64,000 nt of DNA from Tenrec ecaudatus (Eukaryota; Chordata; Mammalia; Afrosoricida; Tenrecidae): assembly GCF_050624435.1 (NCBI RefSeq), contig NC_134530.1, positions 145,120,721 through 145,184,720 on the forward strand, written 5' to 3'. The notes under the pieces are model-generated. The model was not told the origin of the DNA. It worked only from the letters and a program-made list of their open reading frames with translations, and did not search any database. The translations under genes were made by a program, and so were the position numbers. Below are positions 48,855 to 60,668 of the stretch, one piece after another; position 1 is the stretch's first letter; each line of letters begins with the position of its first letter.

Positions 48855-49372
48855 CATATATGAGATATTATGCCAACTTGGCCAATGAACACACGTGAGA
48901 TCAATTGAAGGGTGGAGAGATAAATGGCGTGGTGAGCCTCGCCTTTTTAGTTCTTGGGTCTCTTGCTTTATGATGGTCGGACCAGGGTGCAGCTGCCTTA
49001 GTCAGTTCCCTGCTTCAGCTGGCAAGGCTCACTTCCTGTGAGACATCCCTGAGGATAAGCCACATGGACCTACCCCGATGCAGCCCTGCGTGCTGGAGCA
49101 GCCGTGTGGAGACCCCTGCCAGCACTGAGATGCTTACATGCTCACTGATTCGGCTTTCCTCCTGCAGTCAGCATCATTGCATGTGTTTTGTGAGATGGAG
49201 GAGGACTTTATAGATCGGTGTCGAACATATGGGTTAATGTTGGACTTGTGGGCTTGGGCAGCACTGGGTCGGGATGCTTTCTTAATGTGCACTTACCCTT
49301 TATATGAAACTCTCTCATACATATAGAAGTTTCTGCGGATTTGTTTCCCTAGTCTGCCCAGACTGATACAAA
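48855..49372 (+). repeat. LTR-like interspersed repeat, copy 1 (complete)
   Basis: About 520 bp ending 'gcccagactgatacaaaa', the usual MaLR-type 3' end. The reverse complement of its last 170 bp aligns with 52133-52300 ('gtattagtctgggttgacta', 'gaaagcatccca', 'cacaagtc'), so the window holds two copies of one family in opposite orientation. No coding capacity. The MaLR assignment is tentative. Confidence 0.65.
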
Positions 49373-49894
49373 ATAGTTTTACTGTACTCTGTTTAGCTCT
49401 GTAGGATGCACTCTGCTTCCCTATGACAAAGTAAACTCCAGTGTACTAATAGATAACACAGTGAACAGTGACTACTTTATGCAAAGCCACACACTTCGAG
49501 AAGCATAGTATACATATGCAATACCCTCCAACTACCCTGCAAGGCAGACACTATCACTCCTGTCCTTTTTTTTTTTTTTCAGATGGAGAAACTCGATGCA
49601 GGGTTGCAAAATCACTTGTTCAAGATGAACCTGGATTCATCCAACTTCTCTGCTCACCCCATGCCGCTTCTATGGGAGCTAGACACCTTGTCGCAGTCTA
49701 GCTTTCTATTTCCCATCTCCAATATGGCGCTGACGTACCATAAATGCCGTCCAGCACTATCATAGGAGAAAAGGGCTTATGAAGTGTTGCAACGTATCCA
49801 CTGAAAACACTTTATATGGTAGGTAGGTTGTGATGAGGATATCTGTCAGATTCCTCAACACAGGAGTGTATCAGTTGAGCTTTTCGGAATTTAT
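49373..49894. other. Intergenic DNA
   Basis: A poly-T tract lies at 49566-49579, with MIR/L2-like words around it ('ccctgcaaggcagacactat', 'cagatggagaaactcgatgc'). No gene. Confidence 0.45.
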
Positions 49895-50150
49895 GCCACT
49901 TTCCCCCTCCAAAACCACTTTATTGGGAGCTAATACAGAAATCATATTAGTCCATAGCTCAATCACATCAAGCAGTATGGCACAATTGCTAACCCCACAA
50001 TCAGTCTCAGACATTTTTTCCTTCTTGAACTCCTTGCAGCAGCTCCTTTTCTGCTCGACACCCCCCCCCCTCAAGTGTCCCCGAGAGGCCCTTATTCTAA
50101 TTACTGTCCTTATAGGTTCATCAGTGACGGGCTTCATATACTGAAAAACA
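49895..50150 (-). mobile_element. L1 3'-end fragment, minus orientation
   Basis: Reads 'ccactttattgggagctaat', 'catagctcaatcacatcaag', 'cagtatggcacaattgctaa' and 'cttgaactccttgcagcagc', a relative of the reversed L1 tail at 5437-5785. Confidence 0.7.
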
Positions 50151-50365
50151 GAAAAACATCTCACAAAAATGCAAGGGGGCCACCCCAGTGACAAATACAT
50201 TTCAGAGAAACCCTACTATGAACAAACAAAAAAATTTCAGAAAATGTTGAAAGCCAGATCAGGCCCAACGTGCACCAGAGGGGAATCAACTGACAAGGTT
50301 TTAACCATTCCAGTCAGGCTTATCATCTGATCTTCCATAGTCATCACTCCAATGTACTCTTTTTA

Positions 50366-50721
50366 ACCTGTTTCCCTGAAAATAACACAATGTCTTATAT
50401 TAATTTTTCCTCTCAAAGATGCGCTAGGTCTTATTTTCAGGGGATGTCTTATTTTTCCATGAAGAAGAGCATGGTACACTTTTATTGTTTTATTAAAAGA
50501 GACCTCTCACTTCCTGCATGCTCCGGCTGCGCTTTGGCCTACAGTGAGCTGCCTGGCGGCACTCGCCACTATGGTCCAGAGTCCAGAGTTACACTAGCTT
50601 CGGGGGTCTTATTTTTGGGGAGGTCTTATTTTTCAGGGGGGGATGCCTTATATTTCAGCGAGAGGCAAAAACTGTAAGTAGGTCTTGTTTTCGGGGATGT
50701 CTTACTTTCGGGGAAACAGGG
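50366..50721. mobile_element. Mariner-type MITE, 356 bp
   Basis: The left end (ACCTGTTTCCCTGAAAATAA) and the complement of the right end (CCCTGTTTCCCCGAAAGTAA) are terminal inverted repeats. TA lies on both sides (50364-50365 and 50722-50723), the target duplication of Tc1/mariner elements. Internal 'gtcttattttcaggggatgt' motifs recur near both ends. It has no transposase. Confidence 0.85.
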
Positions 50722-52132
50722 TAGTAACCAGTTTCTTCCCCTCCCTCTATGATGGACATTTTGAAGAGGTAGAAAGGATGCTAGGTGCAGAGAGGAAGTT
50801 CCTCCAGAAGCAGATGCAGAGGCAGATACTGATGAGGGGGTTATGATGACTGATGTTGTTGTGTTCATCAGAATAGCCCAGAAGTGATCAGCATGAGCTC
50901 ACAGAGCAGGATGATGAAGGAAAGTCCTATTTATAGGAAACTGAACTTCTGTCAGCAAGTCTGCCAACCAAAGAGTCAAATGTATTGCTCTAGGCCATGC
51001 ACTTAAAACAAACCCAACACTTTCTTCTTGAACCTCTTTGTCTGTGTACAGAGGGTAATCAGATGCTGAAGCACCTGCTTGGCCTTTTGTGGTTCTGGTT
51101 AGTTTATTGAAAAAGAAGGCACAGTCACACCTCTAATCACAGAGGAGATGTGCAATTAATGATGAGATAAGCAGTAAAACCCCCTGGTAGGTACCAATTA
51201 TTGGTTTGCAGATGTGAATCTTTTCAACGTTTAGGGAAAGAGTCAAACAGCTTCAGGAAACTAACACACATTTATTTATTTTAGAAAATGCACATTGCAA
51301 GTAATATTTTCACCTATTTTATCCACAATTTTCTACAGAGTGGACTTGGCCAAGAATGTTTTAAAATATCTAGAAAATTCCTTGTTCAGAGTGTTTGTTT
51401 TTTTCCCCATGCAGAAGTTGATTGTAAGGCTATGGGGAAGCCATAAAAAATTAAATTTAAGGACAAAAGGGGATTGTTTTAGTCACAGGATTGAGTTGAT
51501 GTTAATATGCACTATGGAGCATACATTGACATGGTATTATAAAGCTTTAGAATCAATTGAAACACTATCGGATGCCAGGGTATATTTTGGTTGAACATTT
51601 CTGTATTGCCATTCCGGGGAAAACCAAGCATATTTTCATAATCTAAAGACATAACTATTATTATTTCATCATTACATTTGGCAATGATGTTAGCAAAGCA
51701 ATTCAAGAACATGTCTGTACAATAGCATTATAATTTTATTAAGTGTGCATTACAATGGTAATAATTTTATGAAATGTATAAAGACCTCATAATGATCCAA
51801 TTAATATTGAGTATACAATGACAAAAGAACATGAGAACAATTATTTGGAGACTTCATCACACCTGAGATACATCGAAACAGATGCATATGTGTTTATGAA
51901 ATTAATCAAGTGATTATGAAATTAAAGCAAATAAAAATTAAGCCACGCTGTCATGGGCCAATTCTTGCCTGCCTGCTAATATTGAAAATGTTTATTTCTA
52001 GGCTCAGGACAGCTCAGTTATTGAGCCAAATTTAAGCAAATGTTGTGGAAAATGTTAGAAATCCTCATCATTACCTTTATCCCTAGGGGGCGAGGCTGGA
52101 ATTTCTCTTGCTACCCTAAGCCCACTCTGCCT
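50722..52132. other. AT-rich intergenic DNA
   Basis: No gene or element recognised beyond the flanking repeats. Confidence 0.45.
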
Positions 52133-53530
52133 TGGTGTATTAGTCTGGGTTGACTAGAGAAACAATTCCAGAGACACTCATATATATGTAAGAGAGAGCT
52201 TATATCAAAGAGCAATTGTATATTGAGAAAGCATCCCAGGCCAGTCCAGATCAAGTCCACAAGTCTGATACTAGCCGTAAGTCTGCTTACCAATCTCTCT
52301 CCACCAATCTCTCTCCAGACTCCACCAATCTCTCTCCAGACTCACACAGCCACACACAACAATGCAGTATGCAGAACAAAGACCAGTGGGTGCCAAGTCT
52401 TTGACAGTGGAACCCCGGACTTCGACGTGAATCCCTTCTAGAAGGAGCGTTGAGATGCAATGCAGTCAAGTTCTGAATCAATTTTTCCCCATAAGAAATA
52501 ACTAAAAATGGATTAATCCATTCTTGACCACCAAGTTTTTACCCCAACCTTGCCTTTTTATACATTACACAAAATTTCAAAGTAAATAAGTACAAAATTA
52601 GATAATATAATTTAAATAAGAAACACAACATTAAACAGGTTTTAAACAACTACAGTATAGCCCATACCTTGAGACTGATGAGGATCTGGATCTGTGGACA
52701 CGAGGGATAGAGAGAGAGTGTCATTGTTTGGAAGGGGAATCCCCTTCCATAAAAATCAACTGACAACTGCTTTTCAGAAGGATTTCCCCTTCTTTGCCTT
52801 TTCTCACTAGGACCTGGCTGGCTTTCTCTAAAAAAAAGAGAAAAATCTGTCTTATGTGGTTTGCTTTTGATGTTTCCTTAACTGATTTCTGAAAGGGTTT
52901 ACTAAATTATCATCAACAATGTTGATAACACGGTTAACCAGTTCCTTATCATGATCATTCTTTTCAAACAACTCTTTCTTAGGACCCATGTTTTTTTTAA
53001 TCTAAAAACAGTACAAAAAGCCACAGAACTAAGAAAATTATAGCAAAACACTTGGAACACAACCACAAAAGGTTTGAACAAGCTGTACTAACAATGCCAA
53101 TGAAGGCTGAGTGACCGAAACATGAACTGCTTTTGTTTACAAAAACCAAATGCGTCGGGGCAGATTTGGATGTTTTGTTTGAGCTCCGATGCAAAATTTT
53201 CTCGACATTTCGTGTTGAACTCCGATTCAGTCGAGTACTGATGCGGTCCAGTACCGGGTTCTACTGTGGAGCCTTTGGCGGTGGCCACATCTCCAGGGCT
53301 CTGGCTGCCATCAGCTTGGATCGACGTGGCTTGTCAACAGTAAGGCAAAGGCGGAGAGAGTTTGTCCAACCTCCAGTGAGCTATTTATCTCTGTAGCACC
53401 TCCAAATAAGGGCATCAAGCTCTGACCTGATTGACAGGCTAAACCTCACCCCTTCACTCTTAAAGCCCCCAAGTTGACAGGAGATTGTGTAACTACCCCA
53501 CTTGGATAAGCTCCCTGTTGCCTTTAGAGA
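52133..53530 (-). repeat. LTR-like interspersed repeat, copy 2, split by a DNA transposon
   Basis: 52133-52403 matches the reverse complement of the 3' part of the LTR-like repeat at 48855-49372. After the transposon (52404-53267), sequence such as 'gagctatttatctctgtagc' and 'gacaggctaaacctcacccc' appears to continue the same or a related LTR to about 53530. The continuation is inferred from style, not from an alignment within the window. Confidence 0.5.
52404..53267 (-). mobile_element. Pogo/Tigger-like DNA transposon, internally deleted
   Basis: The left end ACAGTGGAACCCCGGACTTC and the complement of the right end (ACAGTAGAACCCGGTACTGG) are terminal inverted repeats. Both are followed by 'gaatc'-type subterminal words. 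The minus-strand interior retains short coding scraps, for example 'KELVNRVINIVDDNLVNPF' near 52880-52970, in the style of a pogo-like transposase end. At 864 bp it lacks most of a transposase and cannot move itself. Confidence 0.75.
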
Positions 53531-54104
53531 TTCAGTCGTGTTCTGAAGCCCCGCCATATTTTAACCTAACTTCTGGGTTAGCCTGTTAATGCTCTTCCCA
53601 CTTTTCCCACTGAGATTTGAACTCTAATCTGAACCTCAAGTTACTTCTTTCAGATTCCACTTCCCTTTTCCTAGTCTCCGAAAAGGCTAGACCCTGCCAG
53701 AAGCTGTAGTCCAAATGGCCGTCTTAGCACCTCCCAAGCTTCATGTATTTAACATGCTGTGGGCTTGTATTTCCCACTTACTTACGCTTCATGAGCAAAC
53801 CCAAATGCCATCCCCCGACCCCATAGGACTGTATGCTTTGGGATACTGGCCATACTCCTTGGACACTAACACGAAATATACTTTTCCAACCTCAAATCTC
53901 ACCACTCTCAGCTTTCCTCCTTATCCCTCGCAGCCTGCCAGAGTCCTGGAATGCCTCTTGAATGAGCTATGAAGGTTGTCATGCTCAGCTAGCAAAGCTC
54001 AGCCAATTCTAACTGAAATCCATCGTTTGTAAATCATTTAAATGAATTCATATCAGTCACACGCAGAAATACAACCAGAATATTCCACAGGAGCGCAGAT
54101 GGTG
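53531..54104. other. Intergenic DNA
   Basis: No gene recognised; the 85-codon frame at 53715-53972 has no family features. Confidence 0.45.
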
Positions 54105-54352
54105 ACCCTTGAACGGGCTTACTTCGGACACGTCACGAGGAAAGACCGATCTCTAGAAAAAAGCATCCTCTTTGATAAACTCGAGGGCTAGGGCCCCCAA
54201 GCCACACCCTCAAGGTGGCAAACTGACACAGTAGCTGTAAACATGGACTCAGGCATACCGATGCTCACCAAGATGGCACAGGACGTGGCAATATTTAGTT
54301 TTGCTTAAGGTCATTATGAATCATAACCAACTCAACAGTGACTAACAACAAT
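54105..54352 (+). mobile_element. RTE-clade LINE 3' end
   Basis: In plus orientation the decayed reading resembles the C-terminus of the RTE reverse transcriptase protein: glycine-histidine-valine followed by an 'RKDRSLEKSILFDKLEG' segment, then 'MAQD'. The A/C tail 'ctaacaacaataac' follows. It is 5'-truncated, has stops, and ends directly in a (TCTA)n tract. Confidence 0.8.
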
Positions 54353-54355
54353 AAC

Positions 54356-54366
54356 ATCTATCTATC

Positions 54367-54441
<75 letters not shown>

Positions 54442-54451
54442 ATCTATCTAG
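54356..54451. repeat. (TCTA)n microsatellite
   Basis: About 23 tetranucleotide units, starting exactly at the end of the RTE tail, from which it probably grew. Confidence 0.97.
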
Positions 54452-54499
54452 TTGCTGTGAGTCAGAATCAACTCAATGGCAATGAATTTAATAGATATA

Positions 54500-54612
54500 C
54501 CATATATACTCGAGTATAAGCTGACCCAAATATCAGTCGAGGCACCTACTTTTGCCACAGAAACTATTTTTAAAATGCGTGGAAAACTCAGCTTATACAC
54601 GAGTGTGTATGG
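54500..54612. mobile_element. 113-bp mariner-type MITE, copy 2
   Basis: Opens CCATATATACTCGAGTATAA and closes in inverted form, with TA on both sides (54498-54499 and 54613-54614). Same length and layout as the copy at 34306-34418. Confidence 0.88.
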
Positions 54613-56341
54613 TAAATAACCTATTCTCCCGATTTCCATTCCATCAGATGTCATTTAACCTTAGAAATCCACCTGTAGGATGGCAACCTCAACTGGCACC
54701 TTTCTGCCAAATGCTTTTGGGTCGTGAATTAGTTACTGCTTGAGCATGCTTCTCCAGTATGTTACAGAGCTAGCCGCTGTTGAGTAGCAGACGTGAACCT
54801 TGCCTTGGATTTAACCTATCTGGAGTTAAAATCAAAATCCCTTGGAAAAATCCCTTCGCTTCTCTCTAACTCAATTTTCTACCTATTACACAAAGAAAAT
54901 GCGGCTGAAATGGGTTTGTTTATGTGAAAGTATTTAGGAAAATGCCTTCTCCATAGGAGGTGTTCCGTTTCTATTTGCTGGCTCACACTCCCCTACTCTA
55001 TACAACGTAAATGCGTCGGAGGGAGGGCGGGAGAGGTTGAGGTGTATTCTTTCATGTTTCCAATGTCAAATGACTCCCGTGCAATGCAAGCTCTCTCTGT
55101 TCCGCCTCAAAGAGGCAGGCCTCTCACTCACTGCTGGCTTTAGTTAACACGTGGCTCAAGAGCACCCACATTGAACAGGCTTGCGAACACAACGAAGCAG
55201 AGTCGAGCAGGTTTGGAATCAGAATGCTAAAACTATCTCAATGTTCCCAAGACTCGTTGCTTGCTATTTAGAAAGCATTTCTTGAACTAAACCGACTTTT
55301 AAGAGATTATTTGCCCTAACACACTCATTTTATAGATGGAGTAACTGTGGTCTTAAAATGTTAAGCACTATATCTGAAAGCCAACAGAGGTTCTTGCTTT
55401 AGCTGACCTCCCTGGTCCTACCATCACACCTGCCTGGGGCTATAGCACCTGCTAGATTTCTTTCTTTCTTTTTTCTTTTTGCATTACTGGTTTCTCTACC
55501 TACATCTATGGTTTCCTTCCCTTTTCCTCTCAGCATTTTTTACTGATATAAACTTTTTTTCAGCTTCCTGGTGTATCAACTTACTCTTAACCCATAAAGT
55601 GAGATTTTCTACCTAGAGCTTCTCTCCTTTGGGCCCTTTAATCCGGCTGTGGTGTCCTGGAGCAGTGAGAAATCTAGGCAGAGCTGTTCCTGTGGCCCTC
55701 TGGGCGACTCCACTGATGCCCCCTACTGGGGAGATATCTCACCCCTTGTCTTCCACAGCCTCATTGGGGCATATCCTCTCAGCCAAATCAGCTCTGTGGA
55801 GCTAATATGGGCTAATATCAGGTACCTACCAGGTTGTTGTTCTCTGCCCTTTACCCTATTCATGCAGTTCTTATGTTTTGAATTTGGCTTCATTTCCTTT
55901 TATAAAACTAGATTATTCCCATCTCCAGCTTGGGAGTTTGGTAGACTGGCTTTGCCACCTGTGTTCCCAACTGTTGCCTGGCTCCTGTCTTCCAAGGGCC
56001 ACACACCTGAAACCATGTGTTCGCCTCTCCTCATAAACATGAAGCTGCCTGGAGTCCCACTGAGACACACCCCCGTGTGGACACACCTGGATGTGATCAG
56101 TATCTTTTTCTGTCACCATGTAGAGGGGCTGTCCTTCCAGGGCAGACCCCAGCAGGACTACAGACTTCAGATACGGGCATAGGGCACGTTGCTTTCCTAC
56201 ACTCAGTAGAACACAATGGCAGAATCCAGAAGGAACTATCCAATCCCCGAACACCTTCATATACAAAGTGCAGCAAGTGAGCGTGATGCGGTTCTACATG
56301 CTGTTAATGGGTATGTGTCCCTTTGACTCAAAAAAACACTG

Positions 56342-56355
56342 GTTGCTATGGGAAC
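56342..56355. promoter_or_regulatory. RFX X-box-like motif
   Basis: GTTGCTATGGGAAC, identical to the motif at 39915-39928 on the other side of KCNA3. Surrounding sequence is not repeat-like. Function is inferred. Confidence 0.35.
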
Positions 56356-56490
56356 CCGTGCATTGCTAAGTACTCCTGACGCCCCACTGTAAGGTTGATT
56401 TTTAAACAAATGGACTAAAATTGAATTATTCCTGCTTCTGAAGCACAAGGCTCTAGGTCCACCTCAGTATGAAACATGGAATAAAAGGTG

Positions 56491-56492
<2 letters not shown>

Positions 56493-56554
<62 letters not shown>

Positions 56555-56556
56555 CA
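56493..56556. repeat. (GA)n microsatellite, interrupted
   Basis: GA units with two GACA interruptions. Confidence 0.95.
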
Positions 56557-57057
56557 GAATATTACAGATGACCACATTAAAATATGTAATATGAGAGTAT
56601 TTTAAGTGCATCTGGGTACTTCAGAGCTTCATAAATGGTCCAGCTACATTATGTACCCCAGATATTGAGAAACTAATAAGCTAACAGCTCCTACCTCTTT
56701 AGAAGGCTGTGTGTCTGAGTCAGGAGAAGATGATGATGTTTAAAATCCTGGAATACTCCTTTCTGGTCAGATTTGACCGGATCCAGGTATAATTAAGACT
56801 GAACTTAATTATATGTATGAACACATTTCATTGAGGTCTTGGTTTCATTTTCCTATGATCAAGAGCATGACAACAGAACACTGATGGCAACACCATGAAA
56901 TGAGGTACATTTCTTCACTCGCCTGGTAAATGACTTCTTGGCTCAATCAAACGACATGTTTAGGCAACTCCATTGAGGTTTGTAAAATCTTAGGGGCAGG
57001 GCACACGTTTCTTTGCTAATTCTCATTCCCAGTGAGCGGTAAAGTGCTTTGTGCAGA

Positions 57058-57210
57058 GTGTTGTTGTTGTGTGCCATTGCCTCAGTACAGACTCTTATCG
57101 GACAGACTAGGACTGGCCCATTGGGTTTCCTAACCAGCAGATGCCCAGGCCTTGTCTCCCGCAGAGCGGCTAGCCTTGAAAGAGCTTGACCATTGCTCCC
57201 CTCGAACTCC
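57058..57210 (-). repeat. AfroSINE, minus orientation
   Basis: Reads 'ttgttgttgtgtgccattgc', 'cggacagactaggactggcc', 'cattgggtttcctaaccagc' and 'gtctcccgcagagcggctag'. It interrupts an older element whose halves may be 'tgctttgtgcagagtg' and 'atacatagtaggtcttc'. Confidence 0.8.
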
Positions 57211-58683
57211 TTCTAATACATAGTAGGTCTTCCTAGGTATTAATTGAGCGTCTAATGAACCAGTGTAGACTTGGTTAGAGTCTGCAGCCATATACGTCAG
57301 TTCCTCCTAGTTTAGCATATTTATATTTTGCCTCGTGTCCCAGGTCTATGAAATCTCTGACACAGAGAATAAAATATAAGGTTAATATGTCTTTTGCACC
57401 CAAAAAGAACCCTTAGAATAAGAAAGTAACCAATGTCAGGTGGTAAATTTCAGTGTGGAGATAGCATGAAGACAGATTGATCCATGTTAGGTTCATCATT
57501 CCCTCTACAACGTTATCCCGCCCACCTTCCCCAAAGCCCCATAGAAGCTTTAGTAAGTTCTTTACGAATTTAGCTGCACCTTAGGGTCGCAGGACTGGGC
57601 TTTCCTGCAGGCAGTAAAAGCCATGGCCCTCTGTGTCACACAGGGCAGAGACAGAGAGGACCCTTCGGCTCCGAGGCCGCAATGCAAGTTTCAGTTGCTA
57701 AAACAGATGAATTCTTCAGAATCAGAAAACACAGCCTCCAGGCATGGTCAACCCAATTTCCGCCAAATAACCAGATGATAGCAAATACATCGTTCTTTGA
57801 GGACAGAAGACGTATTGGAAACCAGGTAACTGAATTTCAGTGATGGAATAGATCTAATTGATTTGTAATATTGTCCCTGGTGAATAACCCACGGAGGATG
57901 TAATGTTCGGGGTTTTTGGACAGTGGCTCAGACATCCGCTGCCACTCTCGCTTAGGGAACGAGATGGCATAGACAAAGCACGAAGGACAATGATGTATGG
58001 TCCTGTAACTTCACGGGTCTCTGTACCTCATCAGCCAGAGAGGAGTAACACAAACGCGCATTATGTGGTCAATTTTGCCTTCAGCTGCGCCACCCACCAG
58101 CGGACGTTAAATCACCTTGGCCCTTATAGGGGACCTCATCTCGAGCTAATGACAGGCTTTAGATTAGGATGAGAGCAGGCTAAAGAAGCTGTGTTTGGCT
58201 GGAGTTAGGGTGCTCTTCTTTGAGCCTATCCTTCGCTATCTGGCTAATGAAATAACAGGACCAAATAGTGAGTTCTTTCCTTCCTGTGGTCTAACCTCTG
58301 TGATTTGTTGTTGTTGCTGCTACAAATGCGTTGAACTACACGAATGGGAACTTCAATTAAACTCTAATTATCCTCCTTGCTGGTAGTGCTTTTAAAGTTT
58401 ATCCCCATCAAATTTCTGCATGACGTTTCAAAGATACTGAAGGGATTAAACATTCACAATAAATAGGCCTTACCACGTGAAATTGCTATATTTATCTGAT
58501 TTGTTTTCTTGAATGTTGCCTCTGTCTCCAAAAACAGGCTATTGGAGAGTACTGCCTGATTTAGAGAAGTAATTGCTAGAAATAATTCTGGCTAGCAACA
58601 TCAGGACAGATTTCTACATCCATTGCACGTCTGCCAAGTATTTAGCATAACAAATCAATAGAAAAGAGATCGTGAGAATAAGT
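57211..58683. other. Intergenic DNA
   Basis: No gene or recognisable element beyond the flanks. Confidence 0.45.
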
Positions 58684-58992
58684 GATTTGTTATTGTTGCT
58701 AGGTGCTGCTGAGTTGGTTCCGGCTCAGAGCGACCCTGTGTATAACAGAACAAAGTACTTCTGAGGCCTGCCCTATCCTCACGGTTTTTCCTGTGTGTGA
58801 GTCCATTGTGTCAGTCTGTCTTACTGAGGCTTTCCTTTTTTTGCTCACCCTTTGCTTTACCAAGCATGACATCCTTGTCCAGACACTTCTTGAAAACATG
58901 TTCAAAGCACATGAGCTAAAGCTTCACCGTCCTCACGTCTAAGGAACATTCTGCCGTCCTGCTTCCAAGACAGATGCAGTTGTTCTGACTGA

Positions 58993-59198
58993 AACGCAAA
59001 CTCACTGCCATCGAGTCGATTCCAACTCATAGTGACCCTATAGGACAGAGTAGAACTGCCCTTGTGGATTTCTGAGACTGTCCATCTTTATGGGAGCAGA
59101 AAGCCTCCTTCCTCATCTCCAGAGCAGTTGGTGGATTTGAATGGCTGACCTGTGGGTAAGCAGCCCAACATGTAACCTACTGAGCCACCGGGTTCTTC
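58993..59198 (-). repeat. AfroSINE nested in the RTE LINE
   Basis: One of the best-preserved copies here: 'cactgccatcgagtcgattc', 'caactcatagtgaccctata', 'ggacagagtagaactgccct', 'tctttatgggagcagaaagc' and 'aacctactgagccaccgggt'. LINE sequence resumes on both sides. Confidence 0.95.
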
Positions 59199-60487
59199 TA
59201 GCAGCTCGTGGTATATGCAGTTTTCTTCACCAACATCATTCTTCTTCATTCTTTTCTGTTCATGGTCCAGCTTTCACATGCATAGGAGGCGACTGAAACG
59301 ATCATAACTTGGACAGACACACCCAGTAAAGTTTTTAACACACAGTAAGGTATTAAAAAGCAAAGCACCATCTTTGCTTTTTAACACCTTACTGAGGTCT
59401 GTGGTGGAGCAGATTGCCCAATACAATGTACTGTTTGATTTCCTGACTGCTGCTTCCATGAGCACTGATTGTGGATCCAAGTACAATGAAATCCTTGACA
59501 ATTTCAATCTTTTCCTCCTTTGGTCATGATACTGCTCATGGGTCCAGTTGTGAATATGTTTGTTTTCTTTATCCTGAAGTGCTAGTTATGGACACTGAAG
59601 TCTGCAGTCTTTACTTTCCATCAGTAAGTGCTTCCAGTACCCTTCACTCTTAGCAAGCAGAGTTTGGCATCTGCATGTCATAAGTGGAGGTTCGAGTCTT
59701 CCTCTGACCTTCTGATATACAGTACAGTTTCTCCGATAATTTGCTCAGGTTAAATAAGAACAATGAAGGGATACAACCCTAACATTCACCTTTTCTCTTC
59801 ATTCTATAACTCCCTGTTGGTCCATGGTCAAGTTCCACATAAACACAATTTAGTGTTTTGGAATTCTTATTATGCATGAGCACAAATAAGTATTCTTAAA
59901 TTTCTATGCTTGGCAATGTTATCAATATTTTGTTCTGAATTTTGGCATAGTCAATAAAACATATGCCAACATTTCTCTGGCGTCCTCTGCTTTCAGCCAA
60001 GATCTACCTGCCATTAGCAATAATATCCCTCATTCCACATGTCCTTTTGAATCCAGCCTGATTTTCTGGAAGTTCCCTGTCAATGTATAGCGGAAACCAC
60101 TTTTTGAATTATACTCACCCAAATGTTATCTGCAGTGATATTACTAATGATGTTCTTTGGTAATTCCCATATCCTGTTGGTTCGCCTTTCTTTGAAAATG
60201 TCACACCTGGGGAGCTTCTCCAGTCAATGTCTTGGCATAGTCAAGTGAGCACTTCGAGCATTGCACCCACTTGTTGAAACACCTCAAGTAGCATTCCATA
60301 ATTTCCTTGCTCCTTGTTTTTTTTTCCACGAATGCCTTCAGTGCAGCTTGGACTTCTGCCAACAGTACTATTGTTTCCTGGGTATATACTACCTGGATTG
60401 GCTGAAGACAGACAATTATTTTCAGTGACTATGGATTCCTTCCATCTTCTTTTGATGCATCTTGCATCATTCAATATTTTCCAATAA

Positions 60488-60668
60488 AACTGAACCAAAC
60501 CCAAACCACTACCATCCGGTCAATTCTGATTTATAGAAACCCAATACTGGGTTTTTGAGGTTCTGTAAATCTTTATAGGAGCAGATAGCCTCATCTTTCT
60601 CCTTTAGAATGGTTTGTGGATTTGAACTACTGACTTTGCAGTTAATGTCCTGATGCTAACTCGACTAC
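60488..60668 (-). repeat. AfroSINE nested in the RTE LINE
   Basis: Reads 'aacccaaaccactaccatcc', 'ggtcaattctgatttataga', 'ctttataggagcagatagcc' and 'gatttgaactactgactttg'. The LINE reading resumes with 'ggaatccttcaatatcgcaa'. Confidence 0.9.

Larger units (their letters stand above)
54613..57057. other. Intergenic DNA with X-box-like motif and (GA)n
   Basis: The 177-codon frame at 55649-56182 shows no family features and I do not call it. An X-box-like motif lies at 56342-56355 and a (GA)n tract at 56493-56556. Confidence 0.5.

Noticed and set aside
55649-56182. 177-codon plus-strand frame
   Set aside because: No recognisable family, no splice or promoter context; length is within chance for 64 kb.
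58690-58790. AfroSINE instead of RTE tail
   Set aside because: The shared tail block is ambiguous alone, but the following 'cttgtccagacacttcttga' and 'ttctgccgtcctgcttccaa' continue as RTE coding sequence.
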